19,763 bases of DNA from JBBRUG01 sp038247995 (GCA_038247995.1 JBBRUG010000076.1:1-19763), one strand, 5' to 3'; shown: positions 5,307-12,621, numbered from the stretch's first letter. Numbers and translations are program-made. The notes: generated from the letters alone by a model not told the origin.

Positions 5307-8117
5307 ATGTCCAACAGTTTCGGCGCGCGCGCCACGCTCAGCGTTGGTGATCGCGAGTACGAGATCTACCGCCTCGATGCCCTAGCCGCCCACGGAGTCA
5401 ACCTCGCCCGCCTACCCTTCTCGCTGCGCATCCTGCTCGAAAACCTGCTGCGCACCGAAAATGGCCGCAGCGTCACCGCCGATGATGTGCGCGCCCTGGC
5501 CAATTGGGACGCCCAGGCTGAACCAAACAAAGAAGTTGCGTTTACCCCGGCCCGCGTGATCCTCCAGGATTTCACCGGCGTGCCTTGTGTGGTGGATCTG
5601 GCGGCGATGCGCGATGCAATGGCTGAAATGGGCGGCGACCCAACCCTGATCAATCCGTTGCAGCCGGTCGAACTGGTGATCGACCACTCGGTTCAGGTCG
5701 ATTCATACGGCTCTGAAGCGGCGCTGCTGATCAACAAAGAGCTGGAGTTCGAGCGCAACAAAGAGCGCTACGAGTTTCTGCGCTGGGGCCAGACGGCATT
5801 CCAGAACTTCAAGGTTGTGCCGCCCGGCAACGGCATTGTGCACCAGGTGAACCTCGAATATCTGGCCCGTGTCGTGTTCACCTCCGACGAGAACCCGCGC
5901 GCTACCGGCCCGGTACAAGCCTACCCCGACACGCTCGTCGGCACCGACAGCCATACGACGATGATCAATGGCCTGGGCGTGCTCGGCTGGGGCGTCGGCG
6001 GGATCGAGGCCGAGGCGGCTATGCTCGGCCAGCCGGTGTCGATGCTGATTCCGCAGGTGGTGGGCTTTAAGCTTACCGGCAGCCTGCCCGAAGGCGCCAC
6101 CGCCACCGACCTGGTGCTCACGGTGACCCAGATCCTGCGCAAGCACGGCGTGGTGGGCAAGTTCGTCGAGTTCTTCGGCCCCGGCCTGGCCGCATTGCCG
6201 CTGGCCGATCGGGCCACAATCGCCAATATGGCCCCTGAATATGGCGCCACCTGCGGCATCTTCCCCGTCGACGCCGAGACGCTGCGTTACCTGCGCTTTT
6301 CGGGCCGCTCGGAGGAGCGCGTGGCGCTTGTGGAAGCCTACTTCAAGGCCCAGGGCCTCTTCCACGACGAACAGACGCCCGACGCCGAGTATAGCGCGAT
6401 GTTGGAGCTTGATCTCAGCAGCGTCGAGCCGAGTGTGGCCGGCCCGAAGCGCCCTGAGGGCCGCGTGGCGCTGCGCGATGTGCGGAGCACCTTCCGCATC
6501 GCCGTCGATCAGATCGTCGGCGTGCCGACGGCGTCGGTTAACAAGGAGCGTTGGGAGGGCGAAGGCGGCAGCCTAGCCGGCGAAATTGCGGCAACTGCCC
6601 ACGCCACTGACATCGAAGACTACGCCCTGGCGCCCTCGGCAGTAAAGTATCTGCTCCAGAACAGCGAGCAGGTGCTGCATCACGGCTCGGTCGTGATCGC
6701 GGCGATCACCAGTTGCACTAACACCTCTAACCCGTCGGTGATGGTCGCCGCTGGCCTGCTCGCCAAGAAAGCCGTCGCGAAAGGCCTCAGCACCAAGCCC
6801 TGGGTGAAGAGCTCGCTCGCGCCCGGCTCACGCGTGGTGACGGAGTATCTCGATAAGGCCGGTCTGACACCCTACCTCAACACGCTACGCTTTAACACCG
6901 TGGGTTATGGCTGCACCACCTGTATCGGTAACTCTGGCCCGCTGCTGCCCGAGATCTCGGCGGCAATTGAAGACGGCGGCCTGGTGGCCACCTCGGTGCT
7001 CAGCGGCAACCGCAACTTTGAGGGCCGCGTACAGAGCGAAGTCAAGGCGAACTACCTGATGTCGCCGCCGCTCGTGGTCGCTTATGCCCTCGCCGGGCGG
7101 ATCGACATTGATCTGAGCAGTGATGTGATTGGCCGGGGCACCGACGGCGAACCGGTCTACCTGCGCGATATCTGGCCCAGCCAGCAAGAAGTGCAGGAGA
7201 CGATCGCCGCCGCCATCCAATCCGATATGTACCAGCGCAGCTACGCCGGCGTCTTCGTCGGCGACGAGCAGTGGGAGGGCATTGCCGTGCCGGAGGGCGA
7301 CCGCTTTGCCTGGGATGTCGATAGCACTTATGTGAAGCGCGCGCCCTACTTCGACGCAATGAGCCCGGAACCGCCCACCCGCGTCAGTGAGATCAGCGGC
7401 GCGCGCGCCCTGGCCTGGCTGGGCGACAGCATCACCACCGACCATATCAGCCCGGCGGGCAGCATCAAGGCCAGTGCGCCGGCCGGCAAGTACTTGCAGG
7501 AGCGCGGCGTGGCGCCGAAGAATTTCAACAGTTACGGCTCGCGGCGCGGCCACGACGAGGTGATGGTGCGCGGCACGTTCGCCAATGTTCGTCTGCGCAA
7601 CAAACTCGCGCCCGGCACCGAGGGCGGCTTCGCCCCGTATTTGCCCACCGGCGAGGTTATGCCGCTCTACGATGCGGCCATGCGCTACAAGAACGACGGC
7701 ACACCGCTGATCATTCTGGCCGGCAAGGAGTACGGCAATGGTTCCTCGCGTGACTGGGCAGCGAAGGGGCCGTACCTGCAAGGCGTGCGCGTCGTGATCG
7801 CCGAGAGCTTCGAGCGCATCCACCGCTCGAACCTGGTGGGTATGGGCATTCTGCCGCTCCAGTTCCAGCCCGGTGAAACCGCCGCAAGCCTCGGCCTGAA
7901 CGGCACCGAGACGTTCGACTTCCTGGGCCTGGCCGACGCAATCGCGACCGGCTTCGCCAACGGGCGCACACTTACCGTGCGTGCTACCGCCGCCGCCGGC
8001 GCTGTGCATGAGTTCACGGCATTGGTGCGGATCGACACACCGCAGGAGATTCTCTACTACCAGCACGGCGGTATCTTGCAGTATGTGCTGCGGCAACTCC
8101 TGGCAGAGTCGGTTTAG
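5307..8117 (+). CDS. acnA: Aconitate hydratase, AcnA/IRP type
   Basis: The 936-residue enzyme interconverts citrate and isocitrate in the TCA cycle using a 4Fe-4S cluster in the cytoplasm. The cluster ligands are visible: C470 in SCTNTSNP, and C536 and C539 in YGCTTCIGNSGP. Other family hallmarks are GTDSHTTMINGLGVLGWG near residue 213 and the C-terminal swivel-domain motif GKEYGNGSSRDWAAKGP. The length suits AcnA-type enzymes (about 890-950 residues), and no part is missing. The start at 5307 is supported by AGGAGG 6 nt upstream and by the promoter before it. The gene has no operon partner on its own strand upstream. The inverted heptamer pair at 8144-8216 follows within 30 nt and may shape the 3' end of the mRNA. 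Confidence 0.97.
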   Translation: MSNSFGARATLSVGDREYEIYRLDALAAHGVNLARLPFSLRILLENLLRTENGRSVTADDVRALANWDAQAEPNKEVAFTPARVILQDFTGVPCVVDLAAMRDAMAEMGGDPTLINPLQPVELVIDHSVQVDSYGSEAALLINKELEFERNKERYEFLRWGQTAFQNFKVVPPGNGIVHQVNLEYLARVVFTSDENPRATGPVQAYPDTLVGTDSHTTMINGLGVLGWGVGGIEAEAAMLGQPVSMLIPQVVGFKLTGSLPEGATATDLVLTVTQILRKHGVVGKFVEFFGPGLAALPLADRATIANMAPEYGATCGIFPVDAETLRYLRFSGRSEERVALVEAYFKAQGLFHDEQTPDAEYSAMLELDLSSVEPSVAGPKRPEGRVALRDVRSTFRIAVDQIVGVPTASVNKERWEGEGGSLAGEIAATAHATDIEDYALAPSAVKYLLQNSEQVLHHGSVVIAAITSCTNTSNPSVMVAAGLLAKKAVAKGLSTKPWVKSSLAPGSRVVTEYLDKAGLTPYLNTLRFNTVGYGCTTCIGNSGPLLPEISAAIEDGGLVATSVLSGNRNFEGRVQSEVKANYLMSPPLVVAYALAGRIDIDLSSDVIGRGTDGEPVYLRDIWPSQQEVQETIAAAIQSDMYQRSYAGVFVGDEQWEGIAVPEGDRFAWDVDSTYVKRAPYFDAMSPEPPTRVSEISGARALAWLGDSITTDHISPAGSIKASAPAGKYLQERGVAPKNFNSYGSRRGHDEVMVRGTFANVRLRNKLAPGTEGGFAPYLPTGEVMPLYDAAMRYKNDGTPLIILAGKEYGNGSSRDWAAKGPYLQGVRVVIAESFERIHRSNLVGMGILPLQFQPGETAASLGLNGTETFDFLGLADAIATGFANGRTLTVRATAAAGAVHEFTALVRIDTPQEILYYQHGGILQYVLRQLLAESV

Positions 8118-8143
8118 TAGTCGGATAATGTGTTAGCCCGTCA

Positions 8144-8216
8144 GACCAGGAACCAAAGACGAATGAGCATAGCCAGCCAAGATCTGTCTCTGGTCGTTCG
8201 TCCTTGGTTCTTGGTC
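8144..8216. repeat. Inverted pair of GACCAA-type heptamer arrays
   Basis: The left arm 8144-8163 (GACCAGG, AACCAAA, GACGAA) and the reverse complement of 8197-8216 (GACCAAG, AACCAAG, GACGAA) agree at 18 of 20 positions. In RNA one mismatch becomes a G-U pair. The loop is 33 nt, and further heptamers flank the right arm up to 8223. It sits between aconitase and the next gene and can form a strong hairpin. There is no T-run, so a classical terminator is not evident. Confidence 0.8.
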
Positions 8217-8223
8217 CTCGGTC

Positions 8224-8240
8224 TTGCATCGATGCAAGGA
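8224..8240 (+). promoter_or_regulatory. 14-bp palindrome overlapping a ribosome binding site
   Basis: TTGCATCGATGCAA (8224-8237) is a perfect palindrome. Its last two bases begin AAGGAG (8236-8241), the ribosome binding site for ATG 8248 (spacing 6 nt). This placement fits an operator or a translation-controlling hairpin. It also argues that the in-frame TTG at 8224 is not the start. Confidence 0.5.
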
Positions 8241-8247
8241 GAGAAGT

Positions 8248-8742
8248 ATGCACTCACTCAGCGAAGTCGCCCCGGCGTTTGTGCAAATGGCGCACCAGAT
8301 TGTCTGGTGCAGCGCGGCAACCGTTGATGGACAGGGGCGTCCGCGCTCACGGGTGCTGCACCCGATCTGGCAATGGGACGGCGCCGAACTCGTCGGTTGG
8401 ATCGCCACCGGCCCTACGCCAACCAAGCGCGCCCACTTGGAAGCGCATCCGTACATGTCGCTAAACTACTGGGCGTCCACCCAGGACACGTGTGTTGCTG
8501 AGTGCCGCGCCACCTGGGGTTTTGATGCTGCAACGCGCACAATGGTCTGGGATCTGTTCAGCAACGCGCCTGCGCCCGTCGGCTACGACCCGCGGATCAT
8601 TCCTGCCTGGACAAGCCCAACCGCCGCTGCCTTCGCCGTTCTGCGCCTGGAACCATGGCACCTGCGCGTCTTTCCAGGGAGTGTGATGAGCGGACAGGGC
8701 GGCACCGTGTACACATGGGAAGCTGCGGGGCCTAACGGATAA
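8248..8742 (+). CDS. Pyridoxamine 5'-phosphate oxidase-like FMN-binding split-barrel protein
   Basis: The 164-residue protein reads as a single split-barrel domain. It has the N-terminal helix with a following strand (MAHQIVWCSAATVDGQGRP), then RSRVLHPIWQWDG, and the KRAHLEAHPYMSLNYW segment typical of PNPOx-like and 'general stress protein 26'-like families. These proteins bind FMN, F420 or heme, and most have no proven substrate. True PdxH is longer and has extra substrate-binding motifs that I do not see, so vitamin B6 synthesis should not be assumed. ATG 8248 is preferred to the in-frame TTG 8224 because AAGGAG lies 6 nt upstream. The gene stands between repeat structures on both sides and has no evident functional link to its neighbours. 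Confidence 0.8.
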   Translation: MHSLSEVAPAFVQMAHQIVWCSAATVDGQGRPRSRVLHPIWQWDGAELVGWIATGPTPTKRAHLEAHPYMSLNYWASTQDTCVAECRATWGFDAATRTMVWDLFSNAPAPVGYDPRIIPAWTSPTAAAFAVLRLEPWHLRVFPGSVMSGQGGTVYTWEAAGPNG

Positions 8743-8796
8743 GGTGACCCGGTGAACGAGTGACACTTGACGGCTGGAAGGCTCACCTTGTCACCC
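8742..8796. repeat. Inverted GGTGAC-type heptamer arrays between two genes
   Basis: The left arm 8742-8755 (AGGTGACCCGGTGA) and the reverse complement of 8783-8796 (GGGTGACAAGGTGA) agree at 11 of 14 positions around a 27-nt loop. It begins at the stop codon of the flavin-binding protein and ends 18 nt before the GT2 start. The same unit (GGTGACCCGGTGACGGGT) occurs at 16982-16999, over the end of the 2-oxoglutarate dehydrogenase E1 gene. Confidence 0.65.
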
Positions 8797-8814
8797 AACA
8801 CCGAACCTCAACTT

Positions 8815-9828
8815 ATGCACTCCCTTGCCAACGAATCTTCAGCCTGGATGGCCTACAAACGGGACATACCGCTCCCGCCGCCGGTCATCCACGATCCGGC
8901 ATTGCCGCTGGTAAGTATTGTGACGCCCTCGTTCAACCAGGGCGCCTATATTGCCGCTACCGTCGCCAGTGTGCTGGGGCAAAACTATCCGAACATTGAG
9001 CATTGGGTGATCGACGCCGGCAGCACCGACAACACGCTCAGCGCGCTGGCGCCGTTCGCCGCCGACCCGCGGCTGAAGATCGTCGTCGAGCCGGATCGCG
9101 GCCAGGCCGACGCGATCAATAAAGGTTGGGCCCGTTGTCGGGGAAGCATTCTGGCCTGGCTGAACTCCGACGACACGTATTTCCCCGCCGCGCTTCGCAC
9201 GCAGGTAGCAGCCCTTACCGCGCACCCTGAAACCGGCGCCGTCTACGCCGACGCGCAGTATATTGATGCCGCCGGCCGGCCGCTGCACCTGCTCGCCGCG
9301 CGCCCCTACACGCCGTTGGCACTCCTACGGCTGGAGATCCCGGCGCAGCCAACTGTCTTTTTGCGCCGTGAGCTTGTCGCGCAGGTAGGGCCGTTGAACC
9401 TGGCCCGCCGCTACAGCATGGATACCGACTACTGGGTGCGCGCCGCTCGAATTGCGCCCTTCGCCCGCACCCGCGCCCGTATCGCCACCTACCGGCTCCA
9501 CTCGGCCTCGAAAACGGTCGGCGAGTTTCATGGGTTCTACCACGAGTGGTTGGACATTGCCGCGCAGTTCTTCGCCGAGTCCACGCTGCCAAGTGAACTA
9601 CGTAGCGGCCGGGCAAGCGTCGTAGCCGATATCTACGCCGCGATGGCCAATCTTGAGGCGCGCCGCGGACGCCTGAACGACGCAGCGCGCTACACCGCCT
9701 ATGCGCTGAGCATTGGCGGGATGCGCCCACGGATGTTAAAACTTCCGATCGCCCTGCTCGATCGGATCACTGGGCATGATCTGAGCGCCTGGTTCACTGC
9801 CGGCTGGGGGCGCTTACGCCGCGGCTAA
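8815..9828 (+). CDS. GT2 family (GT-A fold) glycosyltransferase
   Basis: The 337-residue soluble protein opens with the GT-A nucleotide-sugar fold: PLVSIVTPSFNQG (31-43), DAGSTDNT (67-74), and the metal-binding DxD-type NSDD (117-120). The central acceptor region contains MDTDYWVRAARI. The C-terminal ~100 residues are helical. GT2 enzymes transfer a sugar from a UDP/GDP/dTDP donor, here probably to a surface polysaccharide or glycolipid; the sugars cannot be read from sequence. ATG 8815 is the first in-frame ATG. The in-frame TTG at 8767 lies inside the loop of a repeat hairpin and is less likely. No clear ribosome binding site precedes 8815, and ATG 8848 is also possible. The gene may belong to the glycan-related set with the GT-C genes at the left edge and the GT4 gene at the right. 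Confidence 0.85.
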   Translation: MHSLANESSAWMAYKRDIPLPPPVIHDPALPLVSIVTPSFNQGAYIAATVASVLGQNYPNIEHWVIDAGSTDNTLSALAPFAADPRLKIVVEPDRGQADAINKGWARCRGSILAWLNSDDTYFPAALRTQVAALTAHPETGAVYADAQYIDAAGRPLHLLAARPYTPLALLRLEIPAQPTVFLRRELVAQVGPLNLARRYSMDTDYWVRAARIAPFARTRARIATYRLHSASKTVGEFHGFYHEWLDIAAQFFAESTLPSELRSGRASVVADIYAAMANLEARRGRLNDAARYTAYALSIGGMRPRMLKLPIALLDRITGHDLSAWFTAGWGRLRRG

Positions 9829-9863
9829 ATGAGCCTACATCTGTTGTTCGGTAGCTGTCGGGG

Positions 9864-9877
9864 CGGCTCGCGAGCCG
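9864..9877. other. Perfect palindrome after the GT2 gene
   Basis: CGGCTCGCGAGCCG is self-complementary, lies 35 nt after the GT2 stop, and is followed by TTCTT. It may serve as a weak terminator for convergent transcription with the minus-strand TPR gene that ends at 9915, but the T-run is poor. Confidence 0.35.
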
Positions 9878-9914
9878 TTCTTACGCCGGTTCCGAGCGAC
9901 TTTTGTGGTTCTCT

Positions 9915-10346
9915 TTAGCCTAACCGCTTTAGATTTGCGCGGGCCGCCTCGGCGCCACTGACACACCCAATTTGCTCATACAAGCGCAGCGCCTCAGCGA
10001 TCTGCCGCCGCGCTTCCTCCAGGTGGCCTTCACGCTCGGCAATCAGGCCCAGGCTATGCGTCGCCGAAGCTGTCCCAAGCGTCAGATTCAAGGCGCGACT
10101 CTCGTGGAGTACATAACGGTGATGCTTTGATGCTGAACCCAGATCGCCCATTGTGTAGGCGATATTACCCAACAGGTGATGTGCACCAAGGAGCGCAGTT
10201 GGCGCGGCAGCGCTGGCAGCAGGCGTCAGCGTACGTTTGAGGGTCATGCTTGCGGCAACCGGATCACCGGCGCACCAGAGTTCGTAGCCTGTATTGAGGG
10301 CTTCGAACAATTCGGTCGGCAACTCTTGGAGCAACTCCGGATCCAT
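9915..10346 (-). CDS. Small TPR-repeat protein
   Basis: The 143-residue protein is predicted soluble and all-helical. An N-terminal part begins MDPELLQELPTELF and has a helix pair with GYELWCAGDPVAASMTL. Two TPR-type units follow: one around 52-87 (LGNIAYTMGDLGSASKHHRYVL) and one around 94-128 (HSLGLIAEREGHLEEARRQIAEALRLYE). TPRs mediate protein-protein contact; the partner is unknown and no enzymatic motif is present. The start is supported by AAGGA 9 nt upstream of the ATG. It may be the remnant of, or a stand-alone version of, the TPR modules common in large Chloroflexota regulators, but nothing shows it is broken. Confidence 0.7.
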   Translation of the reverse strand: MDPELLQELPTELFEALNTGYELWCAGDPVAASMTLKRTLTPAASAAAPTALLGAHHLLGNIAYTMGDLGSASKHHRYVLHESRALNLTLGTASATHSLGLIAEREGHLEEARRQIAEALRLYEQIGCVSGAEAARANLKRLG

Positions 10347-10410
10347 CTCGCATATTCCTTCTACACCAGCTCGCCACCCTTAAGCAGTCTGGTGCATTCC
10401 CCGCAGCCGA

Positions 10411-10457
10411 GTACATACAACATGACGGTAGCTGCGTACCCGTCATGTTGTATGTAC
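10411..10457. repeat. Perfect 18-bp inverted repeat with 11-nt loop
   Basis: GTACATACAACATGACGG (10411-10428) is exactly complementary to 10440-10457, with the loop TAGCTGCGTAC. Allowing one mismatch, the stem extends to 21 positions (10408-10460). It lies 65 nt upstream of the minus-strand TPR gene start, with no T-run on either side. It could be a palindromic mobile-element end or miniature element, a cruciform-forming site, or an operator. Confidence 0.9.
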
Positions 10458-10552
10458 CCGTTTGGCAGAAAAATGTGCGCGGATCGCGGGGAAATCTGAA
10501 GCTAGCTGAACGCCCCTCCGGCACATGGCGGAACTGTGCGCAGTTGCAATGC

Positions 10553-10647
10553 CTAGCGCACTGAGCACCATGCGTGAGCCACTGCGGCCACTGAACCGGG
10601 TGGCGCGCTGCGCTCGCGCCGTGGGACGCAGGCGCAATCGATCTGAG
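10553..10647. repeat. 95-nt interspersed element, copy A
   Basis: It aligns without gaps to 18438-18532 at 81 of 95 positions (85%). The core CTGAACCGGGT(G/A)GCGCGCTG continuing into CGCTCGCGCC is almost invariant; changes concentrate in two short blocks (10581-10590 and 10621-10630). In this copy those blocks can pair with each other (CTGCG with CGCAG, CCAC with GTGG), enclosing a GGCGCG/CGCGCC hairpin. Both copies are intergenic. No open frame is conserved. Confidence 0.85.
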
Positions 10648-10675
10648 AATGTAGACCGAATGCGCTACAGTCCGC

Positions 10676-11326
10676 TCAGGGCGTCAACAATGCTTCAGGG
10701 TCGAGGGTGTAGCCGGCGAGGATGGCCGCCGCCGCTTCGGCCAGGGCAGCCGACTGAGCAGCGGGCAGCAGCAAACTGAGGATGGCGATTTTGTTGCCGC
10801 GCTGGCTGATCACGCTCGCGCCGACGAGCGGCACGTCGCCGTTGGCCGTCGCGGCGGTGTAGCTCCACGCCATTCGTACAACACCATTGGCATCAGGCAC
10901 AGGTTCCGCGGCACTGAAATCGGGCAAATCGCCGTAACTGCGGGTGAGGAAGCCGCTTAGCACGGCGCTCAACTGGTCTTCGGTGTAGGGGTTCGGGTCC
11001 TCGAAGACGCTCACGAGCAAGCCGCCATTGCGCGTCGGATCGAGCCACGCCAGCGCCAGTTCATCGGGGCGGCTCGCATTGCGCAATTGCCAACCCGCCG
11101 GAACCACCAATTGGATAACGCCGGACGGATGGGCATAGGGCGTTAGTTCGCCGATCACCACCGGCTCAATCCGAATAGCGGTTGGCGGCGCAAGGCTGGC
11201 AAGCGTCGGCGCCGGAGGAATGGTGGGCGGCGGCGCAGCAACCGGTGCAGCACAGCCGGCTAGAAGCGCAAGCAGTCCGCTGAGAAAGCCAATCGCCAAT
11301 CGCCGATAACCGCTAGCTGATATCAA
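10676..11326 (-). CDS. Predicted lipoprotein with proline-rich linker
   Basis: The 216-residue protein has a basic n-region (YRR), a hydrophobic stretch and a lipobox LAGC with C25 as the predicted lipid-attachment site. A short Ala/Pro linker (about 26-50) follows, then a mixed alpha/beta domain starting PYAHPSGVIQLVVPAGWQL and containing DELALAWLDP and GNKIAILSLLLP. This resembles the PsbP-like/'PGW' domains found in exported proteins, but I cannot assign a function. The predicted location is the outer face of the cytoplasmic membrane. I chose the TTG at 11326 because AGGG lies 8 nt upstream and because it gives a proper signal peptide; TTG 11299 is an alternative. Codons 5-10 are encoded by CCAATCG-type heptamers (11289-11316), so even the signal peptide carries repeat DNA. 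Confidence 0.75.
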   Translation of the reverse strand: MISASGYRRLAIGFLSGLLALLAGCAAPVAAPPPTIPPAPTLASLAPPTAIRIEPVVIGELTPYAHPSGVIQLVVPAGWQLRNASRPDELALAWLDPTRNGGLLVSVFEDPNPYTEDQLSAVLSGFLTRSYGDLPDFSAAEPVPDANGVVRMAWSYTAATANGDVPLVGASVISQRGNKIAILSLLLPAAQSAALAEAAAAILAGYTLDPEALLTP

Positions 11327-11370
11327 ACTCTACGCCCTTCCACACTCCACGCCCGCCCACGTCCTGCGTC

Positions 11371-11781
11371 TCAGCGCTCCGGCGGGCGCACAGCGAACTT
11401 CACCACTCGCGGGGCGATTGTGACGACGTAGAGCTAGTTTGCATTGTCGAAGGTCAAATCGCGCACACTGCCGCTCAGTTTGATCGCGCCAAGCGGATTG
11501 CCGTCGGCAGCGAAGATCTGAATATTACTCCAGAAATCGGCGACATAGATCGCGCCATCAGGGCCGCTAGCGATACTGCGCGGATCGTCGAAGAAACCGT
11601 CGCCACGCCCTTCCTGGCCGAAATCCAACAGTATGTCGGCGTAATCACTGCTGGGTGTTTCCAGTTCCGGAACGAGCGCCTCATAGACGGCGCCCATACC
11701 GCCCCGACCGATTTGGCGCACAACTTCGTAACGATCGTGGATGCGGGCGCCGGGGCGCAACGAGCCGGTAGGCGTAGTCAT
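11371..11781 (-). pseudogene. Decayed Ser/Thr kinase/NHL-repeat gene
   Basis: The frame opens MTTPTGSLRPGARIHDRYEV and VRQIGRGGMGAVYEA, the N-terminus and glycine-rich ATP loop of a bacterial Hanks-type (PknB-like) kinase. Directly after AVYEA it passes to an NHL beta-propeller repeat (DDPRSIASGPDGAIYVADF, NIQIFAADGNP). The catalytic lysine, HRD and DFG regions are absent, so no kinase activity is possible. A TAG at 11434-11436 interrupts the NHL part. The same frame continues with LYVVTIAPRVVKFAVRPPER to TGA at 11371-11373, which reads as a further propeller strand. An internal deletion plus a nonsense change is the simplest explanation. The ATG at 11781 is preferred over GTG 11808 because it matches the usual N-terminus of such kinases. 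There is no strong ribosome binding site. Confidence 0.8.
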
Positions 11782-11838
11782 GAGGATTGGCTTCGTACCT
11801 GTCCGCACAACCGCGCTTTTAATCCGTGTTCCGCACGA

Positions 11839-11865
11839 TTAGGATGCGGTATTCCAACATCCTGA
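11839..11865. other. Hairpin between uridine kinase and the kinase remnant
   Basis: AGGATG (11841-11846) pairs with CATCCT (11858-11863), and the stem extends by one wobble and one A-T pair. It is downstream of the minus-strand uridine kinase gene. No clean T-run follows on that strand, so terminator function is doubtful. Confidence 0.3.
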
Positions 11866-11923
11866 TTAAGTTGAAGGCTGGAGCGAAGGGCAGGTCGCGG
11901 AAACGGCGTTATGCAAGCGGCGC

Positions 11924-12574
11924 TTAGAGATGCGGCACACCCCGAGCCTGAAGTTCAGCTTCGATCCGCGCGACAACCAGATCGATCGCGATCATGTTCT
12001 GGCCGCCCTCGGGAATGATCAGGTCGGCATAACGCTTCGTCGGTTCGACGAATTCCAGATGCATCAGGCGCACAGTATTCAAGTATTGATCGATCACCGA
12101 AGCGACGCTACGCCCGCGCTCATCGAGATCGCGCTTGAGGCGGCGGATAAAGCGCAGATCAGCGTCGGTATCAACAAAAAGCTTGATCTGCATCCGCCGG
12201 CGCAGCACCGGCTCGGCGAAGATCAAAATACCTTCGATCAGAATCACCGGGCGCGGCGGGATGGTACGCGTTTCCGCTAGGCGCACGTATGTCGCAAAGT
12301 CGTAGGTGGGCACCTCAATCGGTTGGCCGGCGGCGAGCGCATCGATATGAGCGACAAGCAGCGGATTATCGAGCGCATCAGGATGGTCGAAATTCTGGCT
12401 TGCCCGTTGAGCCAGGGGCAAATGGCTGAGATCTTTGTAATAAAGATCGTGGGGGATATAGGCGATCCGCTCGGCGCCGACGCGCTTAAGAATCGACTGG
12501 GAGACAGTCGTTTTGCCGCTGGCGCTGCCGCCGGCGACCCCAATCACAATCGGTTTACGGTCGACGATATTCAT
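11924..12574 (-). CDS. udk: Uridine kinase
   Basis: The 216-residue P-loop enzyme phosphorylates uridine and cytidine to UMP and CMP in pyrimidine salvage. Visible motifs are Walker A GGSASGKT (15-22), PHDLYYKDLSH, NFDHPDALDN, PTYDFATYVR and the LIEGILIF strand. RRLKRDLDERGR carries lid-region arginines, and the length matches Udk (about 205-215 residues). The frame stays open upstream, but ATG 12574 gives the standard N-terminus (MNIVDRKPIVIGVAGG), while the extra 25 residues match nothing in the family. The ribosome binding site is weak. The gene appears separated from the upstream three-gene set by a terminator at 12622-12652. Confidence 0.93.
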   Translation of the reverse strand: MNIVDRKPIVIGVAGGSASGKTTVSQSILKRVGAERIAYIPHDLYYKDLSHLPLAQRASQNFDHPDALDNPLLVAHIDALAAGQPIEVPTYDFATYVRLAETRTIPPRPVILIEGILIFAEPVLRRRMQIKLFVDTDADLRFIRRLKRDLDERGRSVASVIDQYLNTVRLMHLEFVEPTKRYADLIIPEGGQNMIAIDLVVARIEAELQARGVPHL

Positions 12575-12621
12575 CGCCTGGATTAACGCAGACGCCCCGG
12601 CTTTTAGGCGAGGCGCCGGCA

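Larger units (their letters stand above)
10347..10675. other. Intergenic stretch with an inverted repeat and an interspersed element
   Basis: This 329-nt gap lies between the start of the TPR gene and the end of the lipoprotein gene, both on the minus strand. It holds the long inverted repeat at 10411-10457 and one copy of the 95-nt element at 10553-10647 (listed separately), plus a small hairpin GCACA...TGTGC near 10521-10539. I see no convincing coding sequence in it. Confidence 0.7.

Noticed and set aside
4207..5385. Plus-strand 392-codon open frame across the persulfide dioxygenase-like gene
   Set aside because: It is antisense to a gene with clear catalytic motifs, crosses the divergent promoter region and the aconitase start, and encodes no recognisable domain.
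5703..8096. Long minus-strand open frames opposite aconitase
   Set aside because: They mirror the high third-position GC of acnA, show low-complexity Arg/His/Ala composition, and have no motif or ribosome binding site; acnA itself is certain.
8767..8814. TTG start extending the GT2 protein by 16 residues
   Set aside because: The TTG lies within the loop of a heptamer hairpin, has no ribosome binding site, and adds residues unlike any GT2 N-terminus.
8742..9828. A defence or antiphage module around the GT2, TPR and kinase-like genes
   Set aside because: No nuclease, NTPase, reverse transcriptase, toxin-antitoxin or CBASS-like motif was seen; the kinase is a fragment and the other genes fit glycan or generic roles.
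9864..9882. Rho-independent terminator after the GT2 gene
   Set aside because: The stem is good but is followed only by TTCTTA, so I list it as a palindrome and not as a terminator.
10553..10647. tRNA-like element: the reverse complement of the 95-nt repeat contains CCGGTTCAG, reminiscent of a T-loop
   Set aside because: There is no acceptor stem, D-arm or anticodon arm in the right places, and the copies do not fold as a cloverleaf.
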